Of a stretch of 64,000 nt of DNA, positions 37,067-45,606 are shown one piece after another. The position numbers were made by a program, and so were the translations under genes. The stretch comes from Anaerolineae bacterium. GTDB taxonomy: Bacteria > Chloroflexota > Anaerolineae > Aggregatilineales > Phototrophicaceae. The stretch lies in contig JAFLCG010000003.1 in NCBI GenBank assembly GCA_017303635.1, positions 434,001 to 498,000 of the forward strand, read 5' to 3'. Under the pieces are notes generated by a model, which saw only the letters and a list, made by a program, of their open reading frames with translations, searched no databases and was not told the origin of the DNA. Each line of letters opens with the position of its first letter. Within the stretch, counting starts at the first letter, position 1.

Positions 37067-37228
37067 CTGCATCAAGAGAGGCTCAGTTAACTGAGTCCGG
37101 CAACCTGGGTAGTCATTCCAAGGTGCCAGTCCACACCAGTGGAGATGTGGTCACATCACCGTGACAAGCCAAATGACCCACGGTGACCAGTGATAGCACC
37201 TCTTGAACGCCTTCAAGAGGTGCTTTTT
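37067..37228 (+). ncRNA. SAM-I-clan-like riboswitch with intrinsic terminator
   Basis: The 5' core ATCAAGAGAGG and the 3' cores CCGGCAACC and AAGGTGCCAGTCC match SAM-I riboswitches. P1 pairs 37067-37073 with 37144-37150, P2 is GGCTCAG/CTGAGTCC (37080-37098), P3 CCTGG/CCAAGG, and P4 TCCAC/GTGGA. P2 is shorter than in classic SAM-I, so the kink-turn and pseudoknot are not evident; a SAM-I/IV-like variant is possible. The core AGGTGC (37121-37126) is complementary to GCACCT (37196-37201) in the 5' arm of the terminator, so ligand binding would free the terminator and switch the downstream gene off. Confidence 0.6.
37195..37228 (+). terminator. Riboswitch-controlled terminator before cysteine desulfurase
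   Basis: A perfect 13-bp stem (37195-37207 with 37212-37224, loop CGCC) followed by TTTT. It ends 28 nt before the cysteine desulfurase start, leaving only room for the ribosome site, which is the place expected for a regulatory attenuator. Confidence 0.85.
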
Positions 37229-37255
37229 ATTAGTTATCGTGAAAGGACTTGTCTC

Positions 37256-38398
37256 ATGCCGCACATCTACCTTGATCACTCCGCAACTACTCCGGTTGAC
37301 ACGCGGGTCCTGGATGTAATGCTTCCGTTCTTTACCCAGCTTTATGGGAATGCTTCTTCTGGGCATGTTTTCGGGCGTGATGCCGTACTAGCCATTGAAG
37401 AAGCCCGCGAAACTATCGCTAGTGTTCTCCACTGCAAGCCTGCCGAAATCATCTTCACCAGCGGGGGTTCTGAAAGTGATAATCTAGCGGTACGTGGCGC
37501 GGCCTGGGCCAACCAAGGACGGGGAAAGCATCTGATTACGACCCCGCTCGAACATGGAGCAGTAGGCAAGACGTTAGATCAACTAGTCACGCTGAACGGC
37601 TTTGAAAGCACGTATCTGAGGCCGGATCATTATGGCATCATTCATCCGGCAGAACTGGTTGCTGCATGCCGTCCGGATACCACCGTGTGCAGCATCATGT
37701 ACGCCAACAACGAAGTGGGAACCATCCAGCCAATTCGGGAATTGGCGACTGTTGCTCATGCCAATGGAGTTATTTTTCACACGGATGCGGTACAGGCCGC
37801 TGGTCAACTCACACTAGATGTCCAATATCTTGGGGTGGACTTGCTTAGCCTGTCAGGGCATAAGTTCTATGGTCCCAAAGGTGTTGGAGCGCTCTACGTG
37901 CGCGAAGGTGTAGATATTATCCCAACCCAGACAGGTGGTAGTCATGAATTCGGTCTTCGGGCTGGAACCCTCAATACACCTCTTATTGTTGGCCTGGCAG
38001 AAGCGCTCCGCCTTGCCTATGAGTACCTCCAGACTCGAATTGCTCACTATACCGCACTTCGCGATCGGTTGATCGGGGGTGTGCTGGCTGTTGTGCCGAA
38101 TGCACGCCTCAGTGGGCACCCGACTAATCGCTTGCCTTCACATGCTAGTTTTGTTTTCCAGGGGGAATACCCTGGCCTACTAGATGATTTAGCCGCAGCA
38201 GGGGTGGCTGCAAGTGCAGCCTCAGCCTGTAAGACGGGTAGTACCACACCGTCTAGTGTGCTGCTGGCGTTAGGGTACGATCCATTAACCGCTGCTAACA
38301 GCCTCCGCCTGACGGTTGGCGTTCAGACCACGGTTGCAGAAATCGACTATACCATCAATCTGCTGAAACAGATTTTCTACTCTCACAAAGCGGCATAG
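37256..38398 (+). CDS. Cysteine desulfurase (NifS/IscS-like)
   Basis: A 380-residue class-V aminotransferase-fold PLP enzyme that takes sulfur from L-cysteine as a persulfide, giving alanine. Visible: His100 (LEHGAV), Asp177 and Gln180 (TDAVQAAG), PLP-Lys203 (SGHKFYGPKG) and the catalytic Cys325 in SACKTGS on the mobile loop of class-I enzymes. It lacks the SSGSACTS consensus, having ASACKTGS. No iscU, sufU or thiI neighbour exists, so it may serve sulfur salvage and not Fe-S assembly. Start at 37256 with AAAGGA upstream. Controlled by the riboswitch-like leader. Confidence 0.88.
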   Translation: MPHIYLDHSATTPVDTRVLDVMLPFFTQLYGNASSGHVFGRDAVLAIEEARETIASVLHCKPAEIIFTSGGSESDNLAVRGAAWANQGRGKHLITTPLEHGAVGKTLDQLVTLNGFESTYLRPDHYGIIHPAELVAACRPDTTVCSIMYANNEVGTIQPIRELATVAHANGVIFHTDAVQAAGQLTLDVQYLGVDLLSLSGHKFYGPKGVGALYVREGVDIIPTQTGGSHEFGLRAGTLNTPLIVGLAEALRLAYEYLQTRIAHYTALRDRLIGGVLAVVPNARLSGHPTNRLPSHASFVFQGEYPGLLDDLAAAGVAASAASACKTGSTTPSSVLLALGYDPLTAANSLRLTVGVQTTVAEIDYTINLLKQIFYSHKAA

Positions 38399-38418
38399 GT
38401 CATTGTATCGTGACTAAC

Positions 38419-38447
38419 TTGACAATCAACGAGCGGTTAGCTATGGT
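38419..38447 (+). promoter_or_regulatory. Promoter of the cyclase-family gene leader
   Basis: TTGACA at 38419-38424, 17-nt spacer, TATGGT at 38442-38447; start expected near 38454. Same spacing and consensus quality as the promoter at 37033. Confidence 0.7.
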
Positions 38448-38505
38448 TAATCTAGTAGCCTGTTCCTATGAGTTCAATACTGTGCGTATCAACCACCTCC
38501 CCAAA

Positions 38506-38568
38506 ATGCAATGTTGTTGTCAAATGGATGTGAACTATCACAACCAGGTGTTTGATCTGCCAGGATAA
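38506..38568 (+). CDS. Cys-triplet leader peptide (uORF)
   Basis: A 20-residue frame, MQCCCQMDVNYHNQVFDLPG, with three consecutive Cys codons. A GTG at 38482 would extend it by eight residues; another upstream frame (ATG 38468) has two Cys codons. No clear Shine-Dalgarno sequence is seen. It lies between a good promoter and a terminator with alternative pairings, and shares NQV...PG with the next leader peptide at 39596. I take it as a sensor of charged tRNA-Cys. Confidence 0.55.
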   Translation: MQCCCQMDVNYHNQVFDLPG

Positions 38569-38670
38569 TGACTTGCCCTGGACGATGCCAAAGCCCTGGT
38601 TAGCCGGGGCTTTGTCGTTCATTTAGTTGTTCGCAACCGCCCCGGAATGATAACCGGGGCGTTTCTTTTT
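38542..38670 (+). promoter_or_regulatory. Attenuator with alternative hairpins and terminator
   Basis: Region 1:2 AACCAGG (38542-38548) with CCTGGTT (38595-38601). Region 2:3 CCGGGGC (38604-38610) with GCCCCGG (38639-38645), an anti-terminator. Region 3:4 CGCCCCGG (38638-38645) with CCGGGGCG (38654-38661), followed by TTTCTTTTT, the terminator. These are mutually exclusive as in amino-acid biosynthesis attenuators: a ribosome stalled on the Cys codons would favour readthrough. Confidence 0.6.
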
Positions 38671-38702
38671 GTGCTTATCTATTTCTGATCAGGAGAAAAA
38701 TC

Positions 38703-39554
38703 ATGTGCTCAACTCATATTGTCAACTCGGTACGGGAACGCATCGCTAAAGATGGATTGCCAAATCTTAGCCGTCGGGGTTTCATCCAAATGGGAGGAGC
38801 TGGTGCTGCAGCTGCATTGCTCTCATCTGTCGCTGGTCGAGCAGCTACTGTCCGTGCCCATGAAACAAGTGGAGAGGTGGTAGACCTGTCTCACGTCTTT
38901 GGTTCGACCATCCCAACTTACTTGATTGATGAGAAGCCTCAACACGAGGACTTTGTAACTGTGGAAGCGAACGGCTTTTACATTCAGCGCTGGACATTCA
39001 CAGAACATGCTGGGACGCATGTTGATATTCCAGCGCACTTCATCGCTGATGGTACTACTGTTGATGAGTACCCGGCTGAACTACTCATTAGCCCGGCAGT
39101 CGTCATTGATATTTCTGCCAAAACTGCTGATACGGCTGACGCCACATTAGATGTGGCTGACATTGAAGCCTGGGAATCTGCAAACGGGACGATTCCAGCA
39201 GGGGCGATTGTCTTTTTGTACTCTGGTTGGGATCAACGTTGGAGCGATCCAGAAGCATTCCGTAATGCTGATGAACAAGGAGTGCAGCATTACCCGGGCT
39301 TTAGCCCTGAAGCAGCTGCATTTCTAGTTGAGCAACGGGATATTCGTGGGGTTGGCGTGGATACTCTGAGCCTGGATATTGGCGCATCCACGACCTTTGA
39401 TGTGCATTATACGATCCTTGGTGCAGGTAAGTATGGCATTGAAGGTGTAGCTAATCTTGCCTCAATCAAGGATCACCAGGCGACGGTGTTTGTGGGTGTG
39501 CCGCGATGGGAAAAGGGTTCAGGTGGCCCAGCGCGAGTGTTGGCTGTTTTGTAG
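38703..39554 (+). CDS. Tat-exported cyclase/kynurenine-formamidase-like hydrolase
   Basis: A 283-residue protein. A twin-arginine signal (SRRGFIQM at 23-30, then GGAGAAAALLSS) precedes a cyclase-family (PF04199) domain. The metal-binding motif HAGTHVDIPAHF is at residues 102-113; further family motifs are DLSHVFG at 61-67 and GVGVDTLSLD. Family members hydrolyse N-formylkynurenine, isatin or cyclic amides. Export and Cys control suggest that it frees a nutrient outside the cell, perhaps a sulfur-containing one; that is inference. AGGAGA precedes the start. Confidence 0.75.
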   Translation: MCSTHIVNSVRERIAKDGLPNLSRRGFIQMGGAGAAAALLSSVAGRAATVRAHETSGEVVDLSHVFGSTIPTYLIDEKPQHEDFVTVEANGFYIQRWTFTEHAGTHVDIPAHFIADGTTVDEYPAELLISPAVVIDISAKTADTADATLDVADIEAWESANGTIPAGAIVFLYSGWDQRWSDPEAFRNADEQGVQHYPGFSPEAAAFLVEQRDIRGVGVDTLSLDIGASTTFDVHYTILGAGKYGIEGVANLASIKDHQATVFVGVPRWEKGSGGPARVLAVL

Positions 39555-39582
39555 ATCTATTCCCGGAGTCGCTTGTGATGAT

Positions 39583-39679
39583 TATGTTCCGTTCAATGAC
39601 CTGTGTATGTTGTTGCTGTAGCCTGTGTCTTAACCAGGTGTGCTGCCCTGTGCCAGGTCATTGGAGCGATACGATCTAG
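39583..39679 (+). CDS. Cysteine-rich leader peptide (uORF), 8 Cys in 27 residues
   Basis: The frame 39596-39679 reads MTCVCCCCSLCLNQVCC and then PVPGHWSDTI (27 residues, 8 Cys, four of them in a row). A -10-like TATGTT at 39583-39588 would place the transcript start at or next to the ATG, giving a leaderless message. The peptide is followed by nested alternative stems and a strong terminator. This is the layout of a leader peptide that senses cysteinyl-tRNA. Confidence 0.75.
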
Positions 39680-39741
39680 AGCGAACCGCTTTATACGTAA
39701 TCGAGAGCCAATCCTGATTCAGGATTGGCTCTTTTTGTTTG
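39595..39741 (+). promoter_or_regulatory. Cysteine attenuator: alternative stems and terminator
   Basis: Stem 1:2 AATGACCTG (39595-39603) with CAGGTCATT (39654-39662), 9 bp. Anti-terminator 2:3 ATTGG-ag-CGAT (39660-39670) with ATCG-agag-CCAAT (39700-39712). Terminator 3:4, a 13-bp stem 39705-39717 with 39719-39731 followed by TTTTT. Segment 2 bases are shared between 1:2 and 2:3, and segment 3 between 2:3 and 3:4. Stalling at Cys codons within segment 1 would open 1:2, allow 2:3 and prevent termination. Confidence 0.75.
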
Positions 39742-39755
39742 ATGAGGAGGATTCC

Positions 39756-39878
39756 ATGAAATCTGACTGTTGTTGTAATTGTTCACCCTTATCGAATCCA
39801 CTAACTCAGTCTGGTCTGTATTTAGCTATGAAAGGTACTACACCATGTTCAAGAGATACGCACTATGGATCGCATTGA
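39756..39878 (+). CDS. Second Cys-rich uORF overlapping the binding-protein start
   Basis: A 40-residue frame starting MKSDCCCNCSP with a strong GAGGAGG site 6 nt upstream. It has five Cys in total, four among residues 5-9. Its stop lies 31 nt inside the binding-protein gene (start 39845), so translation of the two is linked. It may add a translational layer of cysteine sensing after the terminator. Confidence 0.6.
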   Translation: MKSDCCCNCSPLSNPLTQSGLYLAMKGTTPCSRDTHYGSH

Positions 39879-41011
39879 TCGCTGTTCTTTCAACTTCACT
39901 CGTCGCCTTCGCACAGTCCGATAGCCCCACCTTTACTGGCGACCCTATCTACATCGGCGTGAGTGGACCGCTCACTGGATCGTTAGCGCAATATGGTGCG
40001 CAATGGAAGAAAGGCTTCGACCTAGCACTTGCCGAGATCAATGGCGCTGGTGGTATCGATGGGCGAGAGTTGATCTACATCTTCGAGGACTCACAGAGCG
40101 ACCCAACTCAGTCAGTCATTGTCGCCCAACAGTTTGTTGCCGATGAGCGCATCATCGTGGAACTGGGTGATTTCAGCAGTACTGCTTCCATGGCGGCCTC
40201 CCCAATTTACCAGCGTGGTGGCCTCGTGCAGTTCGGTTTCACCAATTCACACCCTGACTTCACTTTTGCGGGAGGCGAATATACCTGGAGTACCTCGGTC
40301 ACACAGGCACAGGCCTCCCCAGCGCTGGCCGATTTCGCCGTCACGCGGCTCGGCCTGGAGAACATTGCAGTCTTCCAGTTGAACAATGATTGGGGGCTTG
40401 CAACTTACGATTACTTCACCAATCGTGTTGCGGAGCTGGGCGCGAATGTTGTCTCGACCCAGAGCTATCTGGCAGATGATACTGATTTCCGTTCTGCCAT
40501 AACCAACATCCGCAATGCCAATCCGGATGGTATTGTTCTGATCTCATATGCGCCTGATGCGGCCTTGATCGCGCAGCAGATTCGCGAAGCAGGTCTTGAT
40601 CTCCCCTTAGTAGGATCGGGTTCGCTTCAAACTCCGGATTTCCTGACTTTGGGTGCGGATGCAGTCGAAGGCGCATTGGTCATCGGTCAGTTCCTGCCCT
40701 CCAACCCGCGACCTGATGTGCAAGCCTTCGTGGATGCCTACCGTGAGGCTTACGATGAGGAAACCCCGGATCTATTTGCGGTCATCGCCTATGATGCCAT
40801 CAACATCATTGCCGAGGCTATCCGCCTCGGTGGCCCAACTCGCGAAGGTGTTCTCGAAGGCTTAAAGACACTACAAGCTGTGCCTAGCATCCTGTATGGC
40901 ACGGTAACATTCGACCCGGAAAACCGTCGTGTCCTCAACCCCGAGTTCGTTGATCTAATCGTCGACGGGGGTGCATTTATTCCGTTTGATGCTCAGGCAA
41001 GCTCGAAGTAA
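39845..41011 (+). CDS. livK: Branched-chain-amino-acid-type ABC substrate-binding protein
   Basis: A 388-residue Peripla_BP_6 (LivK-like) protein with a signal peptide ([20 protein letters not shown]). Family motifs: [62 protein letters not shown] and [13 protein letters not shown]. The Liv family also carries amides, urea, aromatic compounds and other small acids, so the name does not fix the substrate. Start at 39845 with AAAGGT upstream. First structural gene after the Cys attenuator. Confidence 0.88.
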   Translation: MFKRYALWIALIAVLSTSLVAFAQSDSPTFTGDPIYIGVSGPLTGSLAQYGAQWKKGFDLALAEINGAGGIDGRELIYIFEDSQSDPTQSVIVAQQFVADERIIVELGDFSSTASMAASPIYQRGGLVQFGFTNSHPDFTFAGGEYTWSTSVTQAQASPALADFAVTRLGLENIAVFQLNNDWGLATYDYFTNRVAELGANVVSTQSYLADDTDFRSAITNIRNANPDGIVLISYAPDAALIAQQIREAGLDLPLVGSGSLQTPDFLTLGADAVEGALVIGQFLPSNPRPDVQAFVDAYREAYDEETPDLFAVIAYDAINIIAEAIRLGGPTREGVLEGLKTLQAVPSILYGTVTFDPENRRVLNPEFVDLIVDGGAFIPFDAQASSK

Positions 41012-41027
41012 CTCTCTGTTTGATAGC

Positions 41028-41051
41028 GAGAGGGCAGTATGCTGCCCTCTC
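41028..41051 (+). promoter_or_regulatory. Intercistronic hairpin after the binding-protein gene
   Basis: A 10-bp perfect stem GAGAGGGCAG/CTGCCCTCTC with a 4-nt loop, followed by A-rich and not T-rich sequence. Likely an mRNA-stability or partial-termination element that keeps binding-protein levels high. Confidence 0.6.
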
Positions 41052-41090
41052 AAAATACTGAAGCTCATCTTGAGAAAGAGTGACAATTCC

Positions 41091-42137
41091 ATGACTGCAC
41101 TTTCAAAACTCGAACGGGTCAATGCGGCCCTCAGAGGCGAGGCGGTTGACCGCGTGCCGGTTTCTGCCTGGCGGCATTTTCTGGATGAAGAGCACGACCC
41201 AGTGCGCCTGGCGGAGGTAAGCCTACGACACTTTAATGAGTTCGATTGGGATTGGCTGAAAGTCAACCCCCGCGCAACTTACTATGCCGAAGCATGGGGC
41301 AACCGCTATGACCTTAGTAGCACCCCACAAATCATTCCGCCCCTGACTGAGGGGCCACTTCAAAGACCATCCGACCTTGCGAAAATCACGGCTCTGCCGC
41401 CCACAAGCGGCGTATTTGATGAGCATTTACAACTCACCCGACTTGTACGCAAGGGTATTGGTGATGCTCACTTTCTGCAAACCATTTTTTCACCGCTGTC
41501 AGTGCTGTCATTCTTAACTGCGCGACCTGAAGGTGATCGCCTTGAGGACTTTGCCAAAGCGCAAAACGAAGGCATCCGCGACTTCATTCATGAGAATCCG
41601 CAAGGCGCACACGAAGCTCTGAGCAATATCGCCTCGACACTGGCCCAGTATGCGGCAGCAGTTGTAGAAGCTGGGGCGAGTGGTATTTTTTTCGCCATCG
41701 TCAAACTGGCGCGCCAGGGTGTTTTGACCGAAGCTGAATTTGCCGAATTCGGCAAGCCCTATGATCTGCAAGTCCTGAAGGCCATTCAATCAGCGCCATT
41801 CAATTTGCTCCACATTTGTGGTCAATATGCCTATTTTGATTCTGTGACCGATTACCCGGTTCATGCAATCAACTGGGCGACCCTTGGGCAGAATAATCCT
41901 ACACTGAGTGAAGCACAAAGCAAAACTGATAAGGCGTTAGTCGGTGGGGTTGATGAATTAGGCGCATTGCAAACCGGGACGCCAGCGCAGGTAACTGGTG
42001 AGGCGCTGGAGGCTATTCGCGCGACTGGAGGCCGGCACCTTTTACTTACACCCGGCTGCGGCACCAATACGGATGTCCCATCGTATAACCTACGTGCGCT
42101 GCGCCGGGCCAGTACACTCGCTGCCGAGGCGGTCTGA
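41091..42137 (+). CDS. URO-D/MtaA-like (cobalamin-type) methyltransferase family protein
   Basis: A 348-residue uroporphyrinogen-decarboxylase-fold protein. It starts [20 protein letters not shown], the family's N-terminal motif. Instead of a porphyrin site it has the zinc-ligand pattern of MtaA/CmuA methyltransferases: His241 and Cys243 (LLHICGQ) and Cys323 (TPGCGTN). Such enzymes move a methyl group between a corrinoid and a thiol. Position between the binding protein and permease of a Cys-controlled importer suggests that it demethylates or methylates the imported sulfur compound; this is inferred. No corrinoid protein gene is adjacent. Confidence 0.75.
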   Translation: MTALSKLERVNAALRGEAVDRVPVSAWRHFLDEEHDPVRLAEVSLRHFNEFDWDWLKVNPRATYYAEAWGNRYDLSSTPQIIPPLTEGPLQRPSDLAKITALPPTSGVFDEHLQLTRLVRKGIGDAHFLQTIFSPLSVLSFLTARPEGDRLEDFAKAQNEGIRDFIHENPQGAHEALSNIASTLAQYAAAVVEAGASGIFFAIVKLARQGVLTEAEFAEFGKPYDLQVLKAIQSAPFNLLHICGQYAYFDSVTDYPVHAINWATLGQNNPTLSEAQSKTDKALVGGVDELGALQTGTPAQVTGEALEAIRATGGRHLLLTPGCGTNTDVPSYNLRALRRASTLAAEAV

Positions 42138-42148
42138 GACACCTTGCT

Positions 42149-43984
42149 ATGGAACAATCGCTGTCTATATTCTTCGATCAAACCGTCAACGGATTGGTGA
42201 TCGGCAATATCTATGGGTTGATTGCGGTCGGGTTGGCGGTCATTTTTGGGGTCGCCAACCTCATCAACTTCGCGCATGGCTCTGTGTATATGGTGGGTGC
42301 TTATGTGGGCTGGTACAGCATCATGCAGTTGGGGTTGCCGTTGCCAGTTGCATTTGTAGTGGTGGCGGTGATCTGTGGCATCCTCGGCATCCTGATTGAG
42401 CGGGTGGGCCTTCGCCCCCTCCATGGCTCTGCACGGATTGCTCCACTGCTGGCGACCATTGGCATCAGCTTCATCCTGGACCAACTGGTGCAGATTCTAT
42501 TCACGCCCGACCCCCAACGTTTTGAGAGTCCGATCCCTGCAATTCGCATTCCCATCGGGACTACCAGCATCGGCCTGCTCGACGTACTGATTGCAGCTGT
42601 AGCCATCACCATTGCCACTTTACTCTATGTATTTCTGCGCTATAGCAAACTCGGCTGGGCACTGCGGGCAACCTCGCAAGACCGTGAAGCCGCGCAGCAA
42701 ATGGGGGTGGATGTGAACCAGGTCAACCGGATTGCATTCGCCCTGGCAGCAATTCTAGGTGGCATTGCCGGGTTACTGGTCGGCATGTACTTCCAAACGG
42801 TGTACCCGACTATGAGTGCACAAGCCGTTTTGAAGGGCTTTGCTGCTAATTTGCTGGGAGGACTTGGCAGCATTCCCGGCGCACTCTTAGGTGGACTGCT
42901 GTTGGGCCTGGTCGAGAGTTATGGCGTCGCCTTGTTTAGCACCTCCTATCGCAGCCTGTTCGCCTTCATTATAGTCATTCTCATGCTGCTGCTGCGACCA
43001 AATGGATTATTCAATCCCAAGCGGCAGCTTCCACCGGAACCGCTAACAGGAACCTTCATTCCTAATAACAAGCGCATCCACATCCCAGTTTGGGCTACTG
43101 TTCTTGGCGGAGTGGTCGCACTCTCGCTGCCCTTCTTTTTCCCCAATCCCTATGTCATGCAGGTTCTTACCAATGCTTGGTTGATTGGGATGGTAGCCTT
43201 GAGCGTCACATTAGTGACAGGAACTGCAGGGCAGATTTCATTGGGGCAGGCAGGTTTTCTTGCGATCGGCGCATACACAGCATCGCTGCTGACCCTGCGG
43301 TTGCAGCTGCCGTTCGAACTTGCTTTGCTGTGTGCTGCGCTCTTCACTGCAGCTCTGGGGACGTTGATCGTTTTGCCCGCATTTCGCCTGCGTTCGCACT
43401 ATGTCGCCATAGCCACAATAGGAATCAGCGAAATTATCAACCAGATCATCCTTAATTGGCGCCCTGTCACCAACGGAGCGTTAGGGTTGACCAATATCCC
43501 GCCACCCTCGCTGCTAGGACATGAGATTGTCCGTCCTCAGGAGGTGTATCTATTCGCGTTTGCTTTGCTGGTCGGCGTGGCTCTATTACAGTGGAAGCTC
43601 ATCAATTCCCCGTTGGGACGGGTCTGGCGTGCAGTGCGCGAAGATGAAGTTGCGGCGCAAGCCTATGGGATCAACCTGAACTATTACAAGGGACTGGCTT
43701 TTGCCGTGAGCGCCTTCATTGCTGGCCTTAGCGGCGCATTTATGGCGCATATGTATACCTATATCAACTATCAGACCTTCACTATCCCGCTGTCAATTCT
43801 TGCTCTAACGATGGCAATCCTGGGCGGTATGGGTAACATCTTGGGCGCAATCGTCGGCGCTTTGGTGCTGACAATTCTGCCAGAGTTGTTTCGTGACCTA
43901 ATGGACTTCCGCTATCTGATGTATGGTGTGATGCTCGTCGCCCTCATCCGGTTTCGCCCTCAAGGGCTTTTGGGGACAGAGTAG
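42149..43984 (+). CDS. Fused LivH-LivM ABC transporter permease
   Basis: A 611-residue protein combining both branched-chain-type permeases, usually encoded by separate genes. Residues 1-295 are LivH-like ([59 protein letters not shown]) and residues about 310-611 LivM-like ([58 protein letters not shown]). About 15 membrane segments. No frame break is seen at the junction, so the fusion is real in this sequence. Confidence 0.88.
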   Translation: MEQSLSIFFDQTVNGLVIGNIYGLIAVGLAVIFGVANLINFAHGSVYMVGAYVGWYSIMQLGLPLPVAFVVVAVICGILGILIERVGLRPLHGSARIAPLLATIGISFILDQLVQILFTPDPQRFESPIPAIRIPIGTTSIGLLDVLIAAVAITIATLLYVFLRYSKLGWALRATSQDREAAQQMGVDVNQVNRIAFALAAILGGIAGLLVGMYFQTVYPTMSAQAVLKGFAANLLGGLGSIPGALLGGLLLGLVESYGVALFSTSYRSLFAFIIVILMLLLRPNGLFNPKRQLPPEPLTGTFIPNNKRIHIPVWATVLGGVVALSLPFFFPNPYVMQVLTNAWLIGMVALSVTLVTGTAGQISLGQAGFLAIGAYTASLLTLRLQLPFELALLCAALFTAALGTLIVLPAFRLRSHYVAIATIGISEIINQIILNWRPVTNGALGLTNIPPPSLLGHEIVRPQEVYLFAFALLVGVALLQWKLINSPLGRVWRAVREDEVAAQAYGINLNYYKGLAFAVSAFIAGLSGAFMAHMYTYINYQTFTIPLSILALTMAILGGMGNILGAIVGALVLTILPELFRDLMDFRYLMYGVMLVALIRFRPQGLLGTE

Positions 43985-43987
43985 CTC

Positions 43988-44857
43988 ATGCCACCACTGC
44001 TGACCATTCATGAAGTGACACGACATTTTGACGGTGTTCAGGCGGTCGATAATGTCAGCTTAGGCGTGAAAGCCGGTGAATTTGTCTCAGTTATCGGGCC
44101 GAATGGTGCGGGAAAGACAACCTTTTTCAACCTGATCGCCGGTACTGATCAACCTACCAGCGGTCAGATCAGTTTTGACGGACAGTCTTTGGTGGGCCTG
44201 AGGCCAGATCAGGTCGCGGCGTTGGGCATTGCCAGAACCTTCCAAAATGGGCGGGTCTTCGCCAACCTGAGTGTGCTGGACAACGTATTGATCGGTACCC
44301 ACGCCCGGCGTACATCGCAACAGACAATAAATCCACTTGGTGAATTGTGGGGTGCGATTGTAACCTCGCGGGCGCTACGGGAGGAAGAGGCACGCGTACG
44401 ACACGACGCGGAATCAATTATCGCCTTGTTTGGTGAACGCCTGACGCCGCGCTTGCATCACCCAGCGAGTAGCCTTTCCTATGCCAACCGTCGCCGGGTC
44501 GAACTGGCGCGTGCGCTTGCCCTGCATCCACGGTTACTATTGCTCGATGAACCGACAGCGGGCATGAACCCGACTGAAACAGCGGAAATCCTCGAATTCA
44601 TCCGACGCTTGAAAGACCAGAAGCTGACGATTCTGCTGATCGAGCATAAGCTCTCACTTGTCATGGAGTTATCAGACCGGGTGATTGTCATGGACAACGG
44701 TCGCAAGATCGCTGAAGATGTTCCTCATGTGATCCGACGTGATCCCTATGTGATCGAAGCATATCTGGGGCATCGACGCCCATCAGCTGACAGCGCTGCC
44801 GAAATGACTGCGCTTGATAGAACCAACGCCAACGTTCAAGCGAGGACAGCGCCATGA
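43988..44857 (+). CDS. livG: Branched-chain-type ABC transporter ATPase LivG
   Basis: A 289-residue ABC ATPase: Walker A GPNGAGKTT, LivG-type Q-loop region GIARTFQNGRVF, degenerate signature (LSYANRRRVELARAL), Walker B LLLLDEPTAGMNPTE, switch IEHKLSLVMEL. The signature has SYAN where most LivG have SYGQ. The C-terminal 40 residues go beyond the usual LivG length. Starts 3 nt after the permease stop and overlaps livF by 4 nt. Confidence 0.88.
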   Translation: MPPLLTIHEVTRHFDGVQAVDNVSLGVKAGEFVSVIGPNGAGKTTFFNLIAGTDQPTSGQISFDGQSLVGLRPDQVAALGIARTFQNGRVFANLSVLDNVLIGTHARRTSQQTINPLGELWGAIVTSRALREEEARVRHDAESIIALFGERLTPRLHHPASSLSYANRRRVELARALALHPRLLLLDEPTAGMNPTETAEILEFIRRLKDQKLTILLIEHKLSLVMELSDRVIVMDNGRKIAEDVPHVIRRDPYVIEAYLGHRRPSADSAAEMTALDRTNANVQARTAP

Positions 44858-45606
44858 CTCAGGTGAGTACCAACGAAGCAACCTCCCCCCTACTTCAACT
44901 CCGTGATGTCGATACCTACTACGGTGCGGTGCAGGTGCATTTCGGCATTCGTCTGGCCGTGAATCCTGGCGAGATTGTATGTCTGTTGGGTGGAAATGCC
45001 AGCGGCAAGAGTACGACCATGAAGGTTATTCTTGGATTGGTCAAGCCGCGCCGGGGGCAGGTGACTTTTGATGGTCATGAACTGACGACGATTGCGACCT
45101 CGCAGATCGTGCGGTTGGGTATCGGATCGGTACCGGAGGCGCGGCGCATCTTCCCTCGTATGACCGTGCGTGAAAACTTGTTGATGGGTGCATATCATCG
45201 CACGGATCAGGCAGAAGTACTGCGCGATTATGAATATATTCTGGGCTTGTTCCCACGCCTTCGTGAACGACTGCATCAGCGCGGTGGCGTCTTGAGTGGT
45301 GGCGAACAGCAAATGCTAGCCTTTGGGCGAGCACTCATGGGTAGACCCAAGCTCATCTGCATGGATGAGCCGACGATGGGCTTGGCTCCTGCAGTGGTTG
45401 ATCTGGTGCTAGAACATATTCAGCAGATTAACCGCACGGGCACGACTGTGTTCATGGTCGAGCAGAATGCCAATCTGGCTTTGCAAATCGCCCATCGTGG
45501 CTATGTGCTCCAAAATGGACGCATCGTCCTGGAGGGCAAAGCATCTGATATGTTGGCAAGCCATGCGATTCAAGAAGCTTACCTGGGAGCGGGCATCACG
45601 GACTGA
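44854..45606 (+). CDS. livF: Branched-chain-type ABC transporter ATPase LivF
   Basis: A 250-residue ABC ATPase: DVDTYYGAVQVHFGI, Walker A GGNASGKST, GIGSVPEARRIFPRMTVREN (the LivF Q-loop region), signature LSGGEQQML, Walker B KLICMDEPTMGLAP, switch MVEQN. It completes the importer. Its stop codon is directly followed by the recombinase remnant frame. Confidence 0.9.
   Translation: MTQVSTNEATSPLLQLRDVDTYYGAVQVHFGIRLAVNPGEIVCLLGGNASGKSTTMKVILGLVKPRRGQVTFDGHELTTIATSQIVRLGIGSVPEARRIFPRMTVRENLLMGAYHRTDQAEVLRDYEYILGLFPRLRERLHQRGGVLSGGEQQMLAFGRALMGRPKLICMDEPTMGLAPAVVDLVLEHIQQINRTGTTVFMVEQNANLALQIAHRGYVLQNGRIVLEGKASDMLASHAIQEAYLGAGITD

Noticed and set aside
37190..37255. Extended start of the cysteine desulfurase
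   Set aside because: The extra 22 codons lie inside the terminator stem; the ATG at 37256 has its own ribosome site.
39603..39878. 91-residue frame through the cysteine attenuator
   Set aside because: It runs through the terminator; its 3' part is the separate Cys-rich uORF starting at 39756, which has its own ribosome site.
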